Positions 7,388 through 13,563 are shown, counted from the first letter of the stretch. The stretch: DNA of 64,000 bases from an uncultured Flammeovirgaceae bacterium (GCA_937883755.1 CAKZYA010000060.1:186001-250000); one strand, 5' to 3'. Notes: generated by a model from the letters alone, not told the origin. Program-made: numbers and translations.

Positions 7388-8293
7388 TTACATTTCTTTG
7401 ACAAAGCTTTTTACATACTTCGAAGGAATGTATAGCCCGTGGTTTATATGGGTGACTTTTTCACCTTCTAGCAGGTGACCACTTGCTTTACACTGGGAAA
7501 AACCTTCTTTGAGTTGCTCTTTACTGAAAGCGAAGAAACCACCATACTTTTTAATCGTGTTATCCACTTTTTCTTGTTTGGCTTGCTTCTTTTGCTGTTT
7601 AGTTTGAGATTCTTCTTTATTTTGTTGGATGGTAGCTTTGGACTCTTCCACATCTGCCCAAAGAATGATAGCCGTCTTAACTTTATCTTTAAGCTCCTTT
7701 ACTTTTTTATTAGCGTAAGAAAGTGCTAAAGAATGCGGTCGTTTCTCAGGATTTTCTTTTAAATACTGATGAAAGGTAATAGCTTCTTCTAATTGCATTT
7801 GAAAAAACTCTATACTCTCAGGCATCGATAAATTTACCTTTTGCGCTTCTTGCTCCCAGTACTTCGCTCTACGCTGGTGAGCTTCTGCTTTATCGGAAAA
7901 CTCAACACATTTACGCATATTATTATCAGCTTCCCGAATGATTTTACGGTGCCGACCTTCACTATGGTGACCTACTTTAATAGGTTCACCCAATGACAAA
8001 AAGTCTCGATGTTTGTTAGAAGCTTGGTAAGCCTGGTTACTTTTTCGCTCGGCTGAATCAGCCCAACCTTGTATTCTTTCAGCTTTTCGTTTTGCTCTTT
8101 CCTGAGCATTAAAGCCATCAGCACGGGTAATAGAGTAATAGAATAGCCCGTTTTTATGAAATACTAGATTGTGAACAATATGTTCATTCTCTTTCCCTCG
8201 CTTGGTGGTGAGGGTGATGGTTTCACCTTTCTGGTATTCTTGCTCGCACTGAGCTACAAATACATTAGGGCAATACTTTCGATACGTGTTCAT
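7388..8293 (-). CDS. DUF3560 domain protein
   Basis: 301 aa. Residues 62-150 match DUF3560: an ERAKRKAERIQGWADSAERK helix, then LGEPIKVGHHSEGRHRK (101-117) and NNMRKCVEFSDKAEAHQRRA. The family is widespread on plasmids and phages and has no established function. The N-terminus is a small beta region; residues 205-250 are Lys/Gln-rich coiled coil, and the C-terminus ends in a basic helical tail. The gene is bracketed by the two hammerhead ribozymes, so its mRNA could be released as a monocistronic unit by two self-cleavages. Confidence 0.8.
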   Translation of the reverse strand: MNTYRKYCPNVFVAQCEQEYQKGETITLTTKRGKENEHIVHNLVFHKNGLFYYSITRADGFNAQERAKRKAERIQGWADSAERKSNQAYQASNKHRDFLSLGEPIKVGHHSEGRHRKIIREADNNMRKCVEFSDKAEAHQRRAKYWEQEAQKVNLSMPESIEFFQMQLEEAITFHQYLKENPEKRPHSLALSYANKKVKELKDKVKTAIILWADVEESKATIQQNKEESQTKQQKKQAKQEKVDNTIKKYGGFFAFSKEQLKEGFSQCKASGHLLEGEKVTHINHGLYIPSKYVKSFVKEM

Positions 8294-8549
8294 GATACAG
8301 TTTTTAAGTTGAAAATTTGGTTGGTGTGTGCTAGTGCATTGAAGCGTAGGCCGAACGTCTAAGCATTGTTAGCAATAGACAGAGCACCATAGCACACAGA
8401 TAATAGCTCGGTGCTAGGCTACCAGAATTTAATCTGTGCTCACCTACCTACCTTCTTCCGATCTTTAAGGATTACCACAATATACCAGCATATCAGATCA
8501 TCTATCTGAAAGACACTGTTCAGTGGTTTTGCTCTACGAAAGTGCTTGA
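8294..8549 (-). promoter_or_regulatory. Structured 5' leader with possible pseudoknot
   Basis: About 260 nt separate HHR-A from the DUF3560 start with no ORF. Two inverted repeats interlock: AGCACC (8383-8388) with GGTGCT (8410-8415), and AGCACACAGAT (8391-8401) with ATCTGTGCT (8432-8440, two-base bulge). Pairing order i<k<j<l gives a pseudoknot. Further small hairpins are ATTG-TTAG-CAAT near 8365-8376 and CACTG-TT-CAGTG near 8514-8525. This leader is the 3' product of HHR-A cleavage. A regulatory RNA role is inferred from structure only. Confidence 0.45.
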
Positions 8550-8602
8550 GATATAGACAGGGACAGTGCCCTGTTTCGTCCTTCCGGACTCATCAGTATA
8601 TC
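8550..8602 (-). ncRNA. Type I hammerhead ribozyme (HHR-A)
   Basis: On the minus strand: stem I GATATA/TATATC (8602-8597 with 8555-8550), core CTGATGA (8596-8590), stem II GTCC-GGAA-GGAC, core GAAA (8577-8574), stem III ACAGGG-cactgt-CCCTGT (8574-8569 with 8562-8557), then C17 at 8556 in the context GTC. All invariant hammerhead core bases are present and all three stems pair fully. The 5' strand of stem I overlaps the TGA stop of gene 8601-8837. Predicted cleavage lies between 8556 and 8555. It shares architecture with HHR-B, but the stem sequences have diverged while keeping pairing. Confidence 0.92.
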
Positions 8603-8837
8603 AGACCCTATTCGATGCTTTCAGTACCGGACACATTGAGTACACTCCAAACGGATAGATAAACTCAACCTCATTATCATAAACATGAATCTTCTTTCGG
8701 GTTGTACCCTTAGTGACAGGGTCTTGAATTGTAACAGTCTTAGCGGTACGCTTGATAATCTTCCACTCTACCCGTGCCCGAGAATCACCAATGAAATTGT
8801 GGTGATACGTGGAGTTTACTTCAAATTCTGTAATCAT
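8601..8837 (-). CDS. Small conserved protein of plasmids and phages
   Basis: 78 aa. The pattern R-T-A-K-T-V-T-I-x-D, then TTRKKIHVYDNEVEFIYPFGVYSMCPVL, resembles a short beta protein common in plasmid and phage genomes (xxRTxKTV...RRKI.V.dg.e...PYGxYSMxP). I know no function for it. It is the first gene of the leftward operon, with a candidate promoter 45-76 bp upstream. Its stop codon is part of hammerhead ribozyme HHR-A. Confidence 0.72.
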   Translation of the reverse strand: MITEFEVNSTYHHNFIGDSRARVEWKIIKRTAKTVTIQDPVTKGTTRKKIHVYDNEVEFIYPFGVYSMCPVLKASNRV

Positions 8838-8881
8838 AATTGAAATGTGTTAATTGTGGGTGATTGTTTGAATGACTTATG

Positions 8882-8913
8882 CAATACTATATATTTATTC
8901 GGAATTACACAAA
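8882..8913 (-). promoter_or_regulatory. Candidate promoter of the leftward operon
   Basis: On the minus strand, TTTG (8913-8910), a 20-bp spacer and TAGTATTG (8889-8882) approximate the Bacteroidota consensus TTTG then TAnnTTTG, with one mismatch. It lies 45 bp upstream of the first leftward gene. The TTATCA half-sites start 15 bp farther upstream. Confidence 0.5.
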
Positions 8914-8927
8914 AAATGTTACAACTT

Positions 8928-8990
8928 TTATCATAAAAAATATGTAACTACTTGATAATCAGTTAGAAAAATTATCATACCCATTATCAT
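8928..8990. repeat. Cluster of TTATCA half-sites (operator or iteron candidates)
   Basis: TTATCAT occurs at 8928-8934, 8972-8978 and 8984-8990, with an inverted copy TGATAA at 8953-8958. TGATAAT (8953-8959) and ATTATCA (8971-8977) form a perfect 7-bp inverted repeat with an 11-bp spacer. The cluster is just upstream of the leftward promoter, which suits a dimeric regulator. TGATAATCAG (8953-8962) recurs at 63829-63838 near the other end of the window. Confidence 0.5.
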
Positions 8991-9099
8991 AAAAAGTAAG
9001 AAATACCCAAAATTACCCCGCATTTCACCCGTCTAAGCCTAAATATCTACACTATCACTACTATCATATAGAATATTACATACTATATACCATCATAGA

Positions 9100-9190
9100 G
9101 TACAGTAGATACTGTACGTATCCCTACCGTATTCTTGTACTCATTGTAGTTTTTCTACAACCCTGTACTATAACCATAGAGAAACTCTAT
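9100..9190. repeat. Three consecutive short palindromes
   Basis: Three perfect inverted repeats lie within 91 bp: GTACAGTA-GA-TACTGTAC (9100-9117), TTGTAG-TTTTT-CTACAA (9144-9160) and ATAGAG-AAA-CTCTAT (9176-9190). Each has a different sequence, so they are unlikely to be copies of one another. They may be binding sites for different regulators or small hairpins in a non-coding transcript. Confidence 0.5.
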
Positions 9191-9442
9191 CAACTATCCA
9201 AACCCATAGAAAACCCCTATATTACCCTACCTTATCTGATCCTTTGTGGGGAGTCACTACCCAAACCCTTATAAATCAACCACTTACAACCCAAAAATAA
9301 GTTTAATTCTTAACTAATATTTTAGCTTTCTCTACCCAATAGTACGAGCATTTAGGTGAGCACCTGCTATGATTTCCGGTTTACGACCAGTCAGATAGAC
9401 CTTTTGACAATACCTGACAAAGTGCTACCAATCTACCTACTT

Positions 9443-9464
9443 ACACCCTAATCTATTGTACTTT
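9443..9464 (+). repeat. Direct repeat, copy 1 of 2
   Basis: ACACCCTAATCTATTGTAC plus TTT. The second copy is at 9541-9562, with one base deleted and one changed. TTGTACT (9456-9462) also pairs with AGTACAA (9476-9482). The two copies flank the pseudoknot-like element at 9495-9539. Confidence 0.5.
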
Positions 9465-9494
9465 ACACTACACATAGTACAACGTTTAAGTACA

Positions 9495-9539
9495 ATTGGT
9501 CTCGATCTCTCACGGGCTGGAGACCAATATTTACCCGTG
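9495..9539. other. H-type pseudoknot candidate
   Basis: ATTGGTCTC (9495-9503) pairs perfectly with GAGACCAAT (9520-9528), 9 bp. CACGGG (9511-9516), which lies in the loop of that stem, pairs perfectly with CCCGTG (9534-9539), downstream of it. The two stems interlock as an H-type pseudoknot. The complementarity is equally valid on either strand. It does not match a ribozyme or riboswitch I know. Such a fold could be an RNA control element or a double-stranded protein-binding site. Confidence 0.5.
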
Positions 9540-9540
9540 C

Positions 9541-9562
9541 ACACCCTAATTATTGTACATTT
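9541..9562 (+). repeat. Direct repeat, copy 2 of 2
   Basis: ACACCCTAATTATTGTACAT plus TT, the near-copy of 9443-9464. It begins two bases after the pseudoknot-like element ends, so element and repeats form one compact block. Confidence 0.5.
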
Positions 9563-10012
9563 CTTAGTGAAATCAATCAATAACAGCTCTGAGATTCACA
9601 CACAGCAGACCCATCAAGACCATTGTATAAGCTATCCTACTGTACAGAGCACATTACATACTGATCTATTCTATATCATACAATTAGCACATCTCTACAT
9701 CAGCTTTCTTTCCCAACCTACCATAGCGACCAAGCTTTCTATTTTCAAATCAATTTCTCATTTCAAAGCTCAAAAGTGAACCACCCGGTCGAAACTGAGA
9801 GAAAAGGGGAGACCATGACCCACCCCCTTGAAATTAGTAGTAACCCCACTTCTCCATCACTCTTATCATTTCACAACTCAACATTGCCATTATACAATTA
9901 GGGATAGGTAGCAGAGTAGACAGGGTTGGGGTAGGTTGGGTAGTGGGATAGGGGCAATGGAACGTGTGGTTATGAACATTAGATTGTGTAATTATGAAAA
10001 AATAGGGTGAAA

Positions 10013-10045
10013 TTTTGGGTAAAAGTGAATAATGGCTTAGATTTG
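10013..10045 (+). promoter_or_regulatory. Rightward promoter
   Basis: TTTTG (10013-10017), a 20-bp spacer and TAGATTTG (10038-10045) match the Bacteroidota promoter consensus exactly at the -7 box (TAnnTTTG). Transcription would begin about 10050-10052. This coincides with the first ATG at 10051, so either the mRNA is leaderless or the true start is at 10108. Confidence 0.65.
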
Positions 10046-10050
10046 GGTAG

Positions 10051-10344
10051 ATGGTCATAACACGAGGATTAATAAGCGATGATAGTTTAGTGGCAGATAG
10101 CCCTGGAATGGGTGAAATAGAGGAATTGGAATTAGTACTATTCAAGTATGAGGTAGGGGATTTAGTGGTATGTGGTAGTGAAGCGTGTTTTGTACGGGAT
10201 CGGATGAGTTGGAAGGGTGAGCCATTGTATGAGTTGGTAACGGTTCATATGTGGGATCATCAGATCAGGAGGAACACTCCAGAGCAGGCAATTATGAAGG
10301 TAGAGTTTGATCAGGAAAGAGGTAAAGTGGTTGTACGGAAATAA
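10051..10344 (+). CDS. Hypothetical protein, first gene of the rightward operon
   Basis: 97 aa from the first ATG; 78 aa from the internal ATG at 10108 (MGEIEELELVLFKYEVGD). The second is favoured if the promoter at 10013-10045 needs a leader. The core (YEVGDLVVCGSEACFVRDRM, LYELVTVHMWDH) resembles a small SH3/KOW-like beta barrel. No family is firmly recognised. Strongly G-rich coding strand, like the sequence just upstream. Confidence 0.65.
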   Translation: MVITRGLISDDSLVADSPGMGEIEELELVLFKYEVGDLVVCGSEACFVRDRMSWKGEPLYELVTVHMWDHQIRRNTPEQAIMKVEFDQERGKVVVRK

Positions 10345-10351
10345 AAAATTC

Positions 10352-11140
10352 ATGAGTAAAGCAGTAGCGATAGCTAAAAATTCAATTGGTGTTCCGGTCA
10401 ATATGCTGGACAAAGTGGCAGTGGCGGTTGAGTCATTGAATGACCACGAAAAAACGATCGACACGCCGGAAGGCAAGCTCACGCTCACCACCCATTACCG
10501 AGAAGAAACGGTGAGTGATGGAACCCAGGATTTATCTCGGGCAACGATCAAAGGAACGGTGGTAGGGCTGCCAAAGAAATTGTCTAAATACCGGGTGGAT
10601 AGTCATCCGCAGAGTCCGCATAAGCACAAGGGTTTCCAGGAAGATGATATTGAGATGAATTTGTCTGTAGGTGATACGGTCTACTTTCACTACACCGAAA
10701 CCGGTCAGCACCGTAGGTTTTTAGGCAAAACAGCGAAAGGCGATGACGGTTCGCCACGCGATGTCCTAGCCATGATGGTCAGCAATATCTTTTGCCGGGT
10801 GGCCGGCACTCCGGTAGCTTACGAAGTTGGGCAAGTAGAAATTGAGACTGTGGGTGGGTGGTTGTTGGTGGAACCCGAAGAGAAAGAGGTGATGTCGGGT
10901 TCTATTCATTTGCCTCACAAAGAGAGTTCTCGTGCCCAGGTGGGGCGTATTGCTGCAGTAGGCCCACCGCTGAAGTTTGAGTACGGGAATATGCGGGAAT
11001 TGAAGGTGGGGGATAGAGTGGTATTTGATAAGAACTGCCACTTTGAAAATAAGATAGAGTGCATCAACTACTACTGTATGCACCGGGGCAGTATCTGGGG
11101 TATCCTCCCCGAAAACGCGATTGTCAACCCTTTAAAATAA
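10352..11140 (+). CDS. GroES-like co-chaperonin
   Basis: 262 aa from the ATG at 10352 (MSKAVAIAKNSIGV); the open frame reaches back to 10307 inside the preceding gene and that extension is not believed. The C-terminal part has the Cpn10 pattern: VGGWLLVEPEEKEVMSGSIHLP, SSRAQVGRIAAVGPP, LKVGDRVVFDKN, and a final GSIWGILPENAIV. The family caps GroEL during protein folding. Phage versions, such as T4 gp31, help fold capsid protein. At 262 aa it is well over twice normal GroES length. The N-terminal half (a VGDTVYFHYTETG region) may be a second, diverged Cpn10-like copy or a phage-specific domain. Confidence 0.75.
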   Translation: MSKAVAIAKNSIGVPVNMLDKVAVAVESLNDHEKTIDTPEGKLTLTTHYREETVSDGTQDLSRATIKGTVVGLPKKLSKYRVDSHPQSPHKHKGFQEDDIEMNLSVGDTVYFHYTETGQHRRFLGKTAKGDDGSPRDVLAMMVSNIFCRVAGTPVAYEVGQVEIETVGGWLLVEPEEKEVMSGSIHLPHKESSRAQVGRIAAVGPPLKFEYGNMRELKVGDRVVFDKNCHFENKIECINYYCMHRGSIWGILPENAIVNPLK

Positions 11141-11147
11141 GCCAATT

Positions 11148-11447
11148 ATGATTCAGGACACTGAGCCACATTACCACACAAATGCACCAAATCGAGAGAT
11201 GGATTCTGTTTCTGTTAGCATAAGTAAGCTGCAAGAGCAAGCGTCCATTACACGGGAAATGTTGCAGCATCTAGAAAAGATTTCAGCAAGGATTGCTGGC
11301 CCATTAGACTCAGTGAAGGGGGAAGTTGGTGGTCCTAGGCCTGATGAATCCTCTATGAAAGAAATGCTCTCTCAATTGGCTAATGATAGCAACAAAAATA
11401 TTCAAAACTTAGAGAGGCTTCTTAGTCATTTAGAGCAAAATCTGTAA
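11148..11447 (+). CDS. Small helical hypothetical protein
   Basis: 99 aa, predicted largely helical (SVSISKLQEQASITREMLQHLEKI and the C-terminal SNKNIQNLERLLSHLEQN). Possibly a coiled-coil protein. No family recognised. It starts 8 bp after the GroES-like gene. Confidence 0.6.
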   Translation: MIQDTEPHYHTNAPNREMDSVSVSISKLQEQASITREMLQHLEKISARIAGPLDSVKGEVGGPRPDESSMKEMLSQLANDSNKNIQNLERLLSHLEQNL

Positions 11448-11467
11448 CCATTTAAACTTGATATATC

Positions 11468-11860
11468 ATGGAACAAGGAACGGAAAATGTAAAAGGCTTT
11501 ATTGATGAAGTCTTAGAAACGGCTGATCTAACCAGTGATTCGCTGGATGACAGTGATCTAACTGTAAAGGATTTAGGGTTAGCTTTTCGGATACCGGGTA
11601 TCTACGATGGGGTACGCGCTGCGTTGGGAAAACTAGTACCAGAAGCGTTAGACATCACGCTGATAGAAGAAATTGATTTGTACAAGTACATTGATGAGAA
11701 GGTGGCTGAGTTAGTGGCCGATGCCGAGCGCGATCTTTTTGAGAAGCCAGTGGGTGATTTCTTAAAGGTATGCGTCACGGTATTACGAGGCGGTAAGAGT
11801 GGTGTAGAATTTATTCAGGGCTTACTGGACGCCCCTCCTCAAATTGCTACAGGAGTATAA
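11468..11860 (+). CDS. Acidic helical hypothetical protein
   Basis: 130 aa, very acidic (ETADLTSDSLDDSDLTVKDL) and helical through to the end (IDEKVAELVADAERDLFEK). No family recognised; acidic proteins of this size in phages can be structural, inhibitory or DNA-mimicking, but nothing specific is visible. A strong terminator follows 38 bp downstream, so this is the last gene of the first rightward transcription unit. Confidence 0.62.
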   Translation: MEQGTENVKGFIDEVLETADLTSDSLDDSDLTVKDLGLAFRIPGIYDGVRAALGKLVPEALDITLIEEIDLYKYIDEKVAELVADAERDLFEKPVGDFLKVCVTVLRGGKSGVEFIQGLLDAPPQIATGV

Positions 11861-11898
11861 GAAATAGGTTGGTTTTTTATGAATAATGAGCGATTAGG

Positions 11899-11933
11899 AT
11901 AGGGTGCTGAGTTTCTCTTCACCCTATTTTTTT
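11899..11933 (+). terminator. Intrinsic terminator
   Basis: ATAGGGTG (11899-11906) pairs with CACCCTAT (11920-11927) across a 13-nt loop and is followed by a run of seven T. It separates the GroES-like unit from the Acb2/Tad1-like gene and rules out the upstream ATG at 11904 as a start. Confidence 0.85.
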
Positions 11934-11951
11934 ACCCTTAAATTTTATACA

Positions 11952-12611
11952 ATGAAATTTCAAGCAATAGAAAAAAAGGTTATCGATGCAGAGCAGTTCT
12001 TGCCCCCCGACAACATTCCGGAAGGGGTGCAAAATGTGCATCAAACAAACTTAGGACGTTATTTAGGTGAAGTCATCACCGCTCAAGGTCAAAATGTAGT
12101 AGTAGCTTCTGGTGAATGGATTGTTAAAGAGGCTGGGTATGAAGATCGCTATTACCCTATTGACAGTGGAATATTTGACGAAACCTATCAACCATTAGAA
12201 GAGAGAAAGGTGTTTCCCGGTAATGATTTAGAGGTAATCGCCTTAGAAGAAACGGTGTATCCATCTAAAGAGCAGAGTGTATTTGCTGTTGTCCATCACG
12301 AAGATCCATATGGTGGGGCACACGAGTATGAGTTTCGTAACTCTTTAGGGTTTTCAGACGGGAAAGCTAGGTATGCTCATGGTCGGCAACGTATTCGCTT
12401 CGTTGAAAAAACAGACACAATAATGCTTGCTGGCTTGCAGTCCGAACAATTGGTGATTGCCTTGATTGATCGCACCCAGAAACTAGATGCTCGCTTCCCG
12501 TGTGAGGAAAATAAGGAAATGATTACCGCATTGAAAGTCTTTTTAGAGATGTCTCGCAGACGGGTAAAGAACCGTCAAGATCGTGGGGTAATGGGTGATT
12601 TGAAGAAGTAG
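11952..12611 (+). CDS. Candidate cyclic-nucleotide sponge: Acb2/Tad1-type hairpin fusion
   Basis: 219 aa from the ATG at 11952; the ATG at 11904 lies within a terminator. Residues 1-85 resemble a common phage domain (usually MKYRKKPVVIEA...[25 protein letters not shown]): here MKFQAIEKKVIDAEQF, SGEWIVKEAG, YYPIDSGIFDETYQPL. Residues 108-151 (FAVVHHEDPYGGAHEYEF) and 157-216 match the Acb2/Tad1 hairpin pattern: GLQSEQLVIALIDRTQ, FPCEENKEMITALKVFLE, RRRVKNRQDRGVMG. Acb2 and Tad1 bind CBASS and Thoeris signalling nucleotides and so block those defences. The fusion is unusual. Anti-defence activity is inferred from the domain. Confidence 0.7.
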   Translation: MKFQAIEKKVIDAEQFLPPDNIPEGVQNVHQTNLGRYLGEVITAQGQNVVVASGEWIVKEAGYEDRYYPIDSGIFDETYQPLEERKVFPGNDLEVIALEETVYPSKEQSVFAVVHHEDPYGGAHEYEFRNSLGFSDGKARYAHGRQRIRFVEKTDTIMLAGLQSEQLVIALIDRTQKLDARFPCEENKEMITALKVFLEMSRRRVKNRQDRGVMGDLKK

Positions 12612-12614
12612 GTT

Positions 12615-13058
12615 ATGATTCCAGTGTTAACACTCTTCGTTTGTGTCTGCCTAGCGGCAGGTGCCACTTTCCTACTGGTTATCATCACCCTAGCGGTGAT
12701 TGCTAAGCGGTATCATGATCTTCTGAATAATCCTATGTATGGGCGGGTGCATGTGTTTGAGTACAAACCTGATGTTGAGACTGTTCGCACTGATTTTGAT
12801 ATAATCCCTTCCTACAACGAAGAATTTGACCAAAAGAAACTTCGTTATCAGTTAGCCCTAAGGTTAGCTGATAGTTTAGTTGAAAAGAATTTGGTTAGTA
12901 TTCAAGCAACAAGAGATGACAGAAACCCTCTTCGGGATGTCATGAACGTTCGGGCAAAGGTAGAGGTAGTAGCTCCGCAAGACTATTCCCGCTACGAGAA
13001 GGCTAGAGACGGTTTCCAACTCTTTTCCCGCACCATCCCTCACCCAAGATACCGATGA
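12615..13058 (+). CDS. Membrane-anchored hypothetical protein
   Basis: 147 aa. Residues about 4-28 form one strong transmembrane helix (LTLFVCVCLAAGATFLLVII), followed by a soluble domain (HVFEYKPDVETVRTDFDI...). Likely an inner-membrane protein with a cytoplasmic or periplasmic domain. No family recognised. It follows the Acb2/Tad1-like gene by 3 bp and overlaps the next gene by 4 bp. Confidence 0.62.
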   Translation: MIPVLTLFVCVCLAAGATFLLVIITLAVIAKRYHDLLNNPMYGRVHVFEYKPDVETVRTDFDIIPSYNEEFDQKKLRYQLALRLADSLVEKNLVSIQATRDDRNPLRDVMNVRAKVEVVAPQDYSRYEKARDGFQLFSRTIPHPRYR

Positions 13059-13342
13059 TTATAGAATACACCGCCACCGCTAGTCAACAGTTTGAAGGCA
13101 ATGGTTGGACTGCTTACCGAAGAAAAAAGTCTGGCGTCACCCGAATCTTTGATGATTTGTGGTACGGACTAAAAGATCGTAATGACCTTGAATATCATCA
13201 GTTAGAAGACAAGATCGTTGATCTGAAATTCAATTCTTCTTCTAAAGCTTTCTGCTGGGTTATGGAGGACAATGGCTGTATAAATATCTGCCAGCGAGGA
13301 GTAATGCCGATTATCTGGATCATTAAATCAACAGACAAATGA
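13055..13342 (+). CDS. Hypothetical protein
   Basis: 95 aa, alpha/beta with many aromatic residues (NGWTAYRRKKSGVTRIFDDLWYGL, FCWVMEDNGCINICQRGVMPIIWII). No family recognised. Start overlaps the upstream stop (ATGA), and the stop overlaps the next start. Confidence 0.58.
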   Translation: MIIEYTATASQQFEGNGWTAYRRKKSGVTRIFDDLWYGLKDRNDLEYHQLEDKIVDLKFNSSSKAFCWVMEDNGCINICQRGVMPIIWIIKSTDK

Positions 13343-13563
13343 ACAAAGAAAAGACAACGGGTGATATTATCATCCATGAAACGCGAACGAAATTCAGTCT
13401 TAAAGACAAGATTAGGGTATTGTTCGGTAGTGTTGTAACCGTTCGTTCCGAAATCTATACTAAGCATGAAGAGTGCTTGGTGACTGGATCAAGTTCTAAA
13501 ACGTATGTAGACCGCATATTTCCGAAAAAAAGAAATATGAAAGTGGGCGAGGGGACAATCTAA
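13339..13563 (+). CDS. Small basic hypothetical protein
   Basis: 74 aa, basic (TRTKFSLKDKIRVLFGSVV, RIFPKKRNMKVGEG). No family recognised. Four-base overlap with the upstream gene and one-base overlap (TAATG) with the next, so translation is coupled through this string of genes. Confidence 0.58.
   Translation: MNKEKTTGDIIIHETRTKFSLKDKIRVLFGSVVTVRSEIYTKHEECLVTGSSSKTYVDRIFPKKRNMKVGEGTI

Larger units (their letters stand above)
8838..10050. other. Non-coding bidirectional control region
   Basis: About 1.2 kb with no credible gene between the leftward and rightward operons. The left two thirds (about 9000-9780) is visibly poor in G and rich in C/A/T on the plus strand; from about 9890 to 10350 the plus strand becomes G-rich. 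It contains a leftward promoter, TTATCA half-sites, several short palindromes, direct repeats around a pseudoknot-like element, and a rightward promoter. The two open frames at 9456-9779 and 9834-10145 have low-complexity, un-protein-like translations. A combined regulator-binding region and possible replication origin is inferred. Confidence 0.6.

Noticed and set aside
8838-9300. CRISPR array
   Set aside because: Repeats are short, of different sequences and unevenly spaced; no cas gene is in the window.
9495-9539. HDV-like ribozyme on the minus strand
   Set aside because: The order of the two helices matches the P1/P2 topology, but there is no P3, P1.1 or P4 and no catalytic C context.
9456-9779. 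107-aa plus-strand ORF in the control region
   Set aside because: Covers the pseudoknot and repeats; the translation is Ser/His/Thr/Leu-rich without domain character; the strand is G-poor by base composition, which leaves frames open by chance.
9780-9825. Third hammerhead (GGTCGAAACTGAGAG)
   Set aside because: CTGAGAG does not fit CTGANGA, and no third stem can be built.
9834-10145. 103-aa minus-strand ORF
   Set aside because: Low-complexity Ser/Pro/Thr/Asn translation produced by the G-rich plus strand, and it overlaps the promoter and the 10051 gene.
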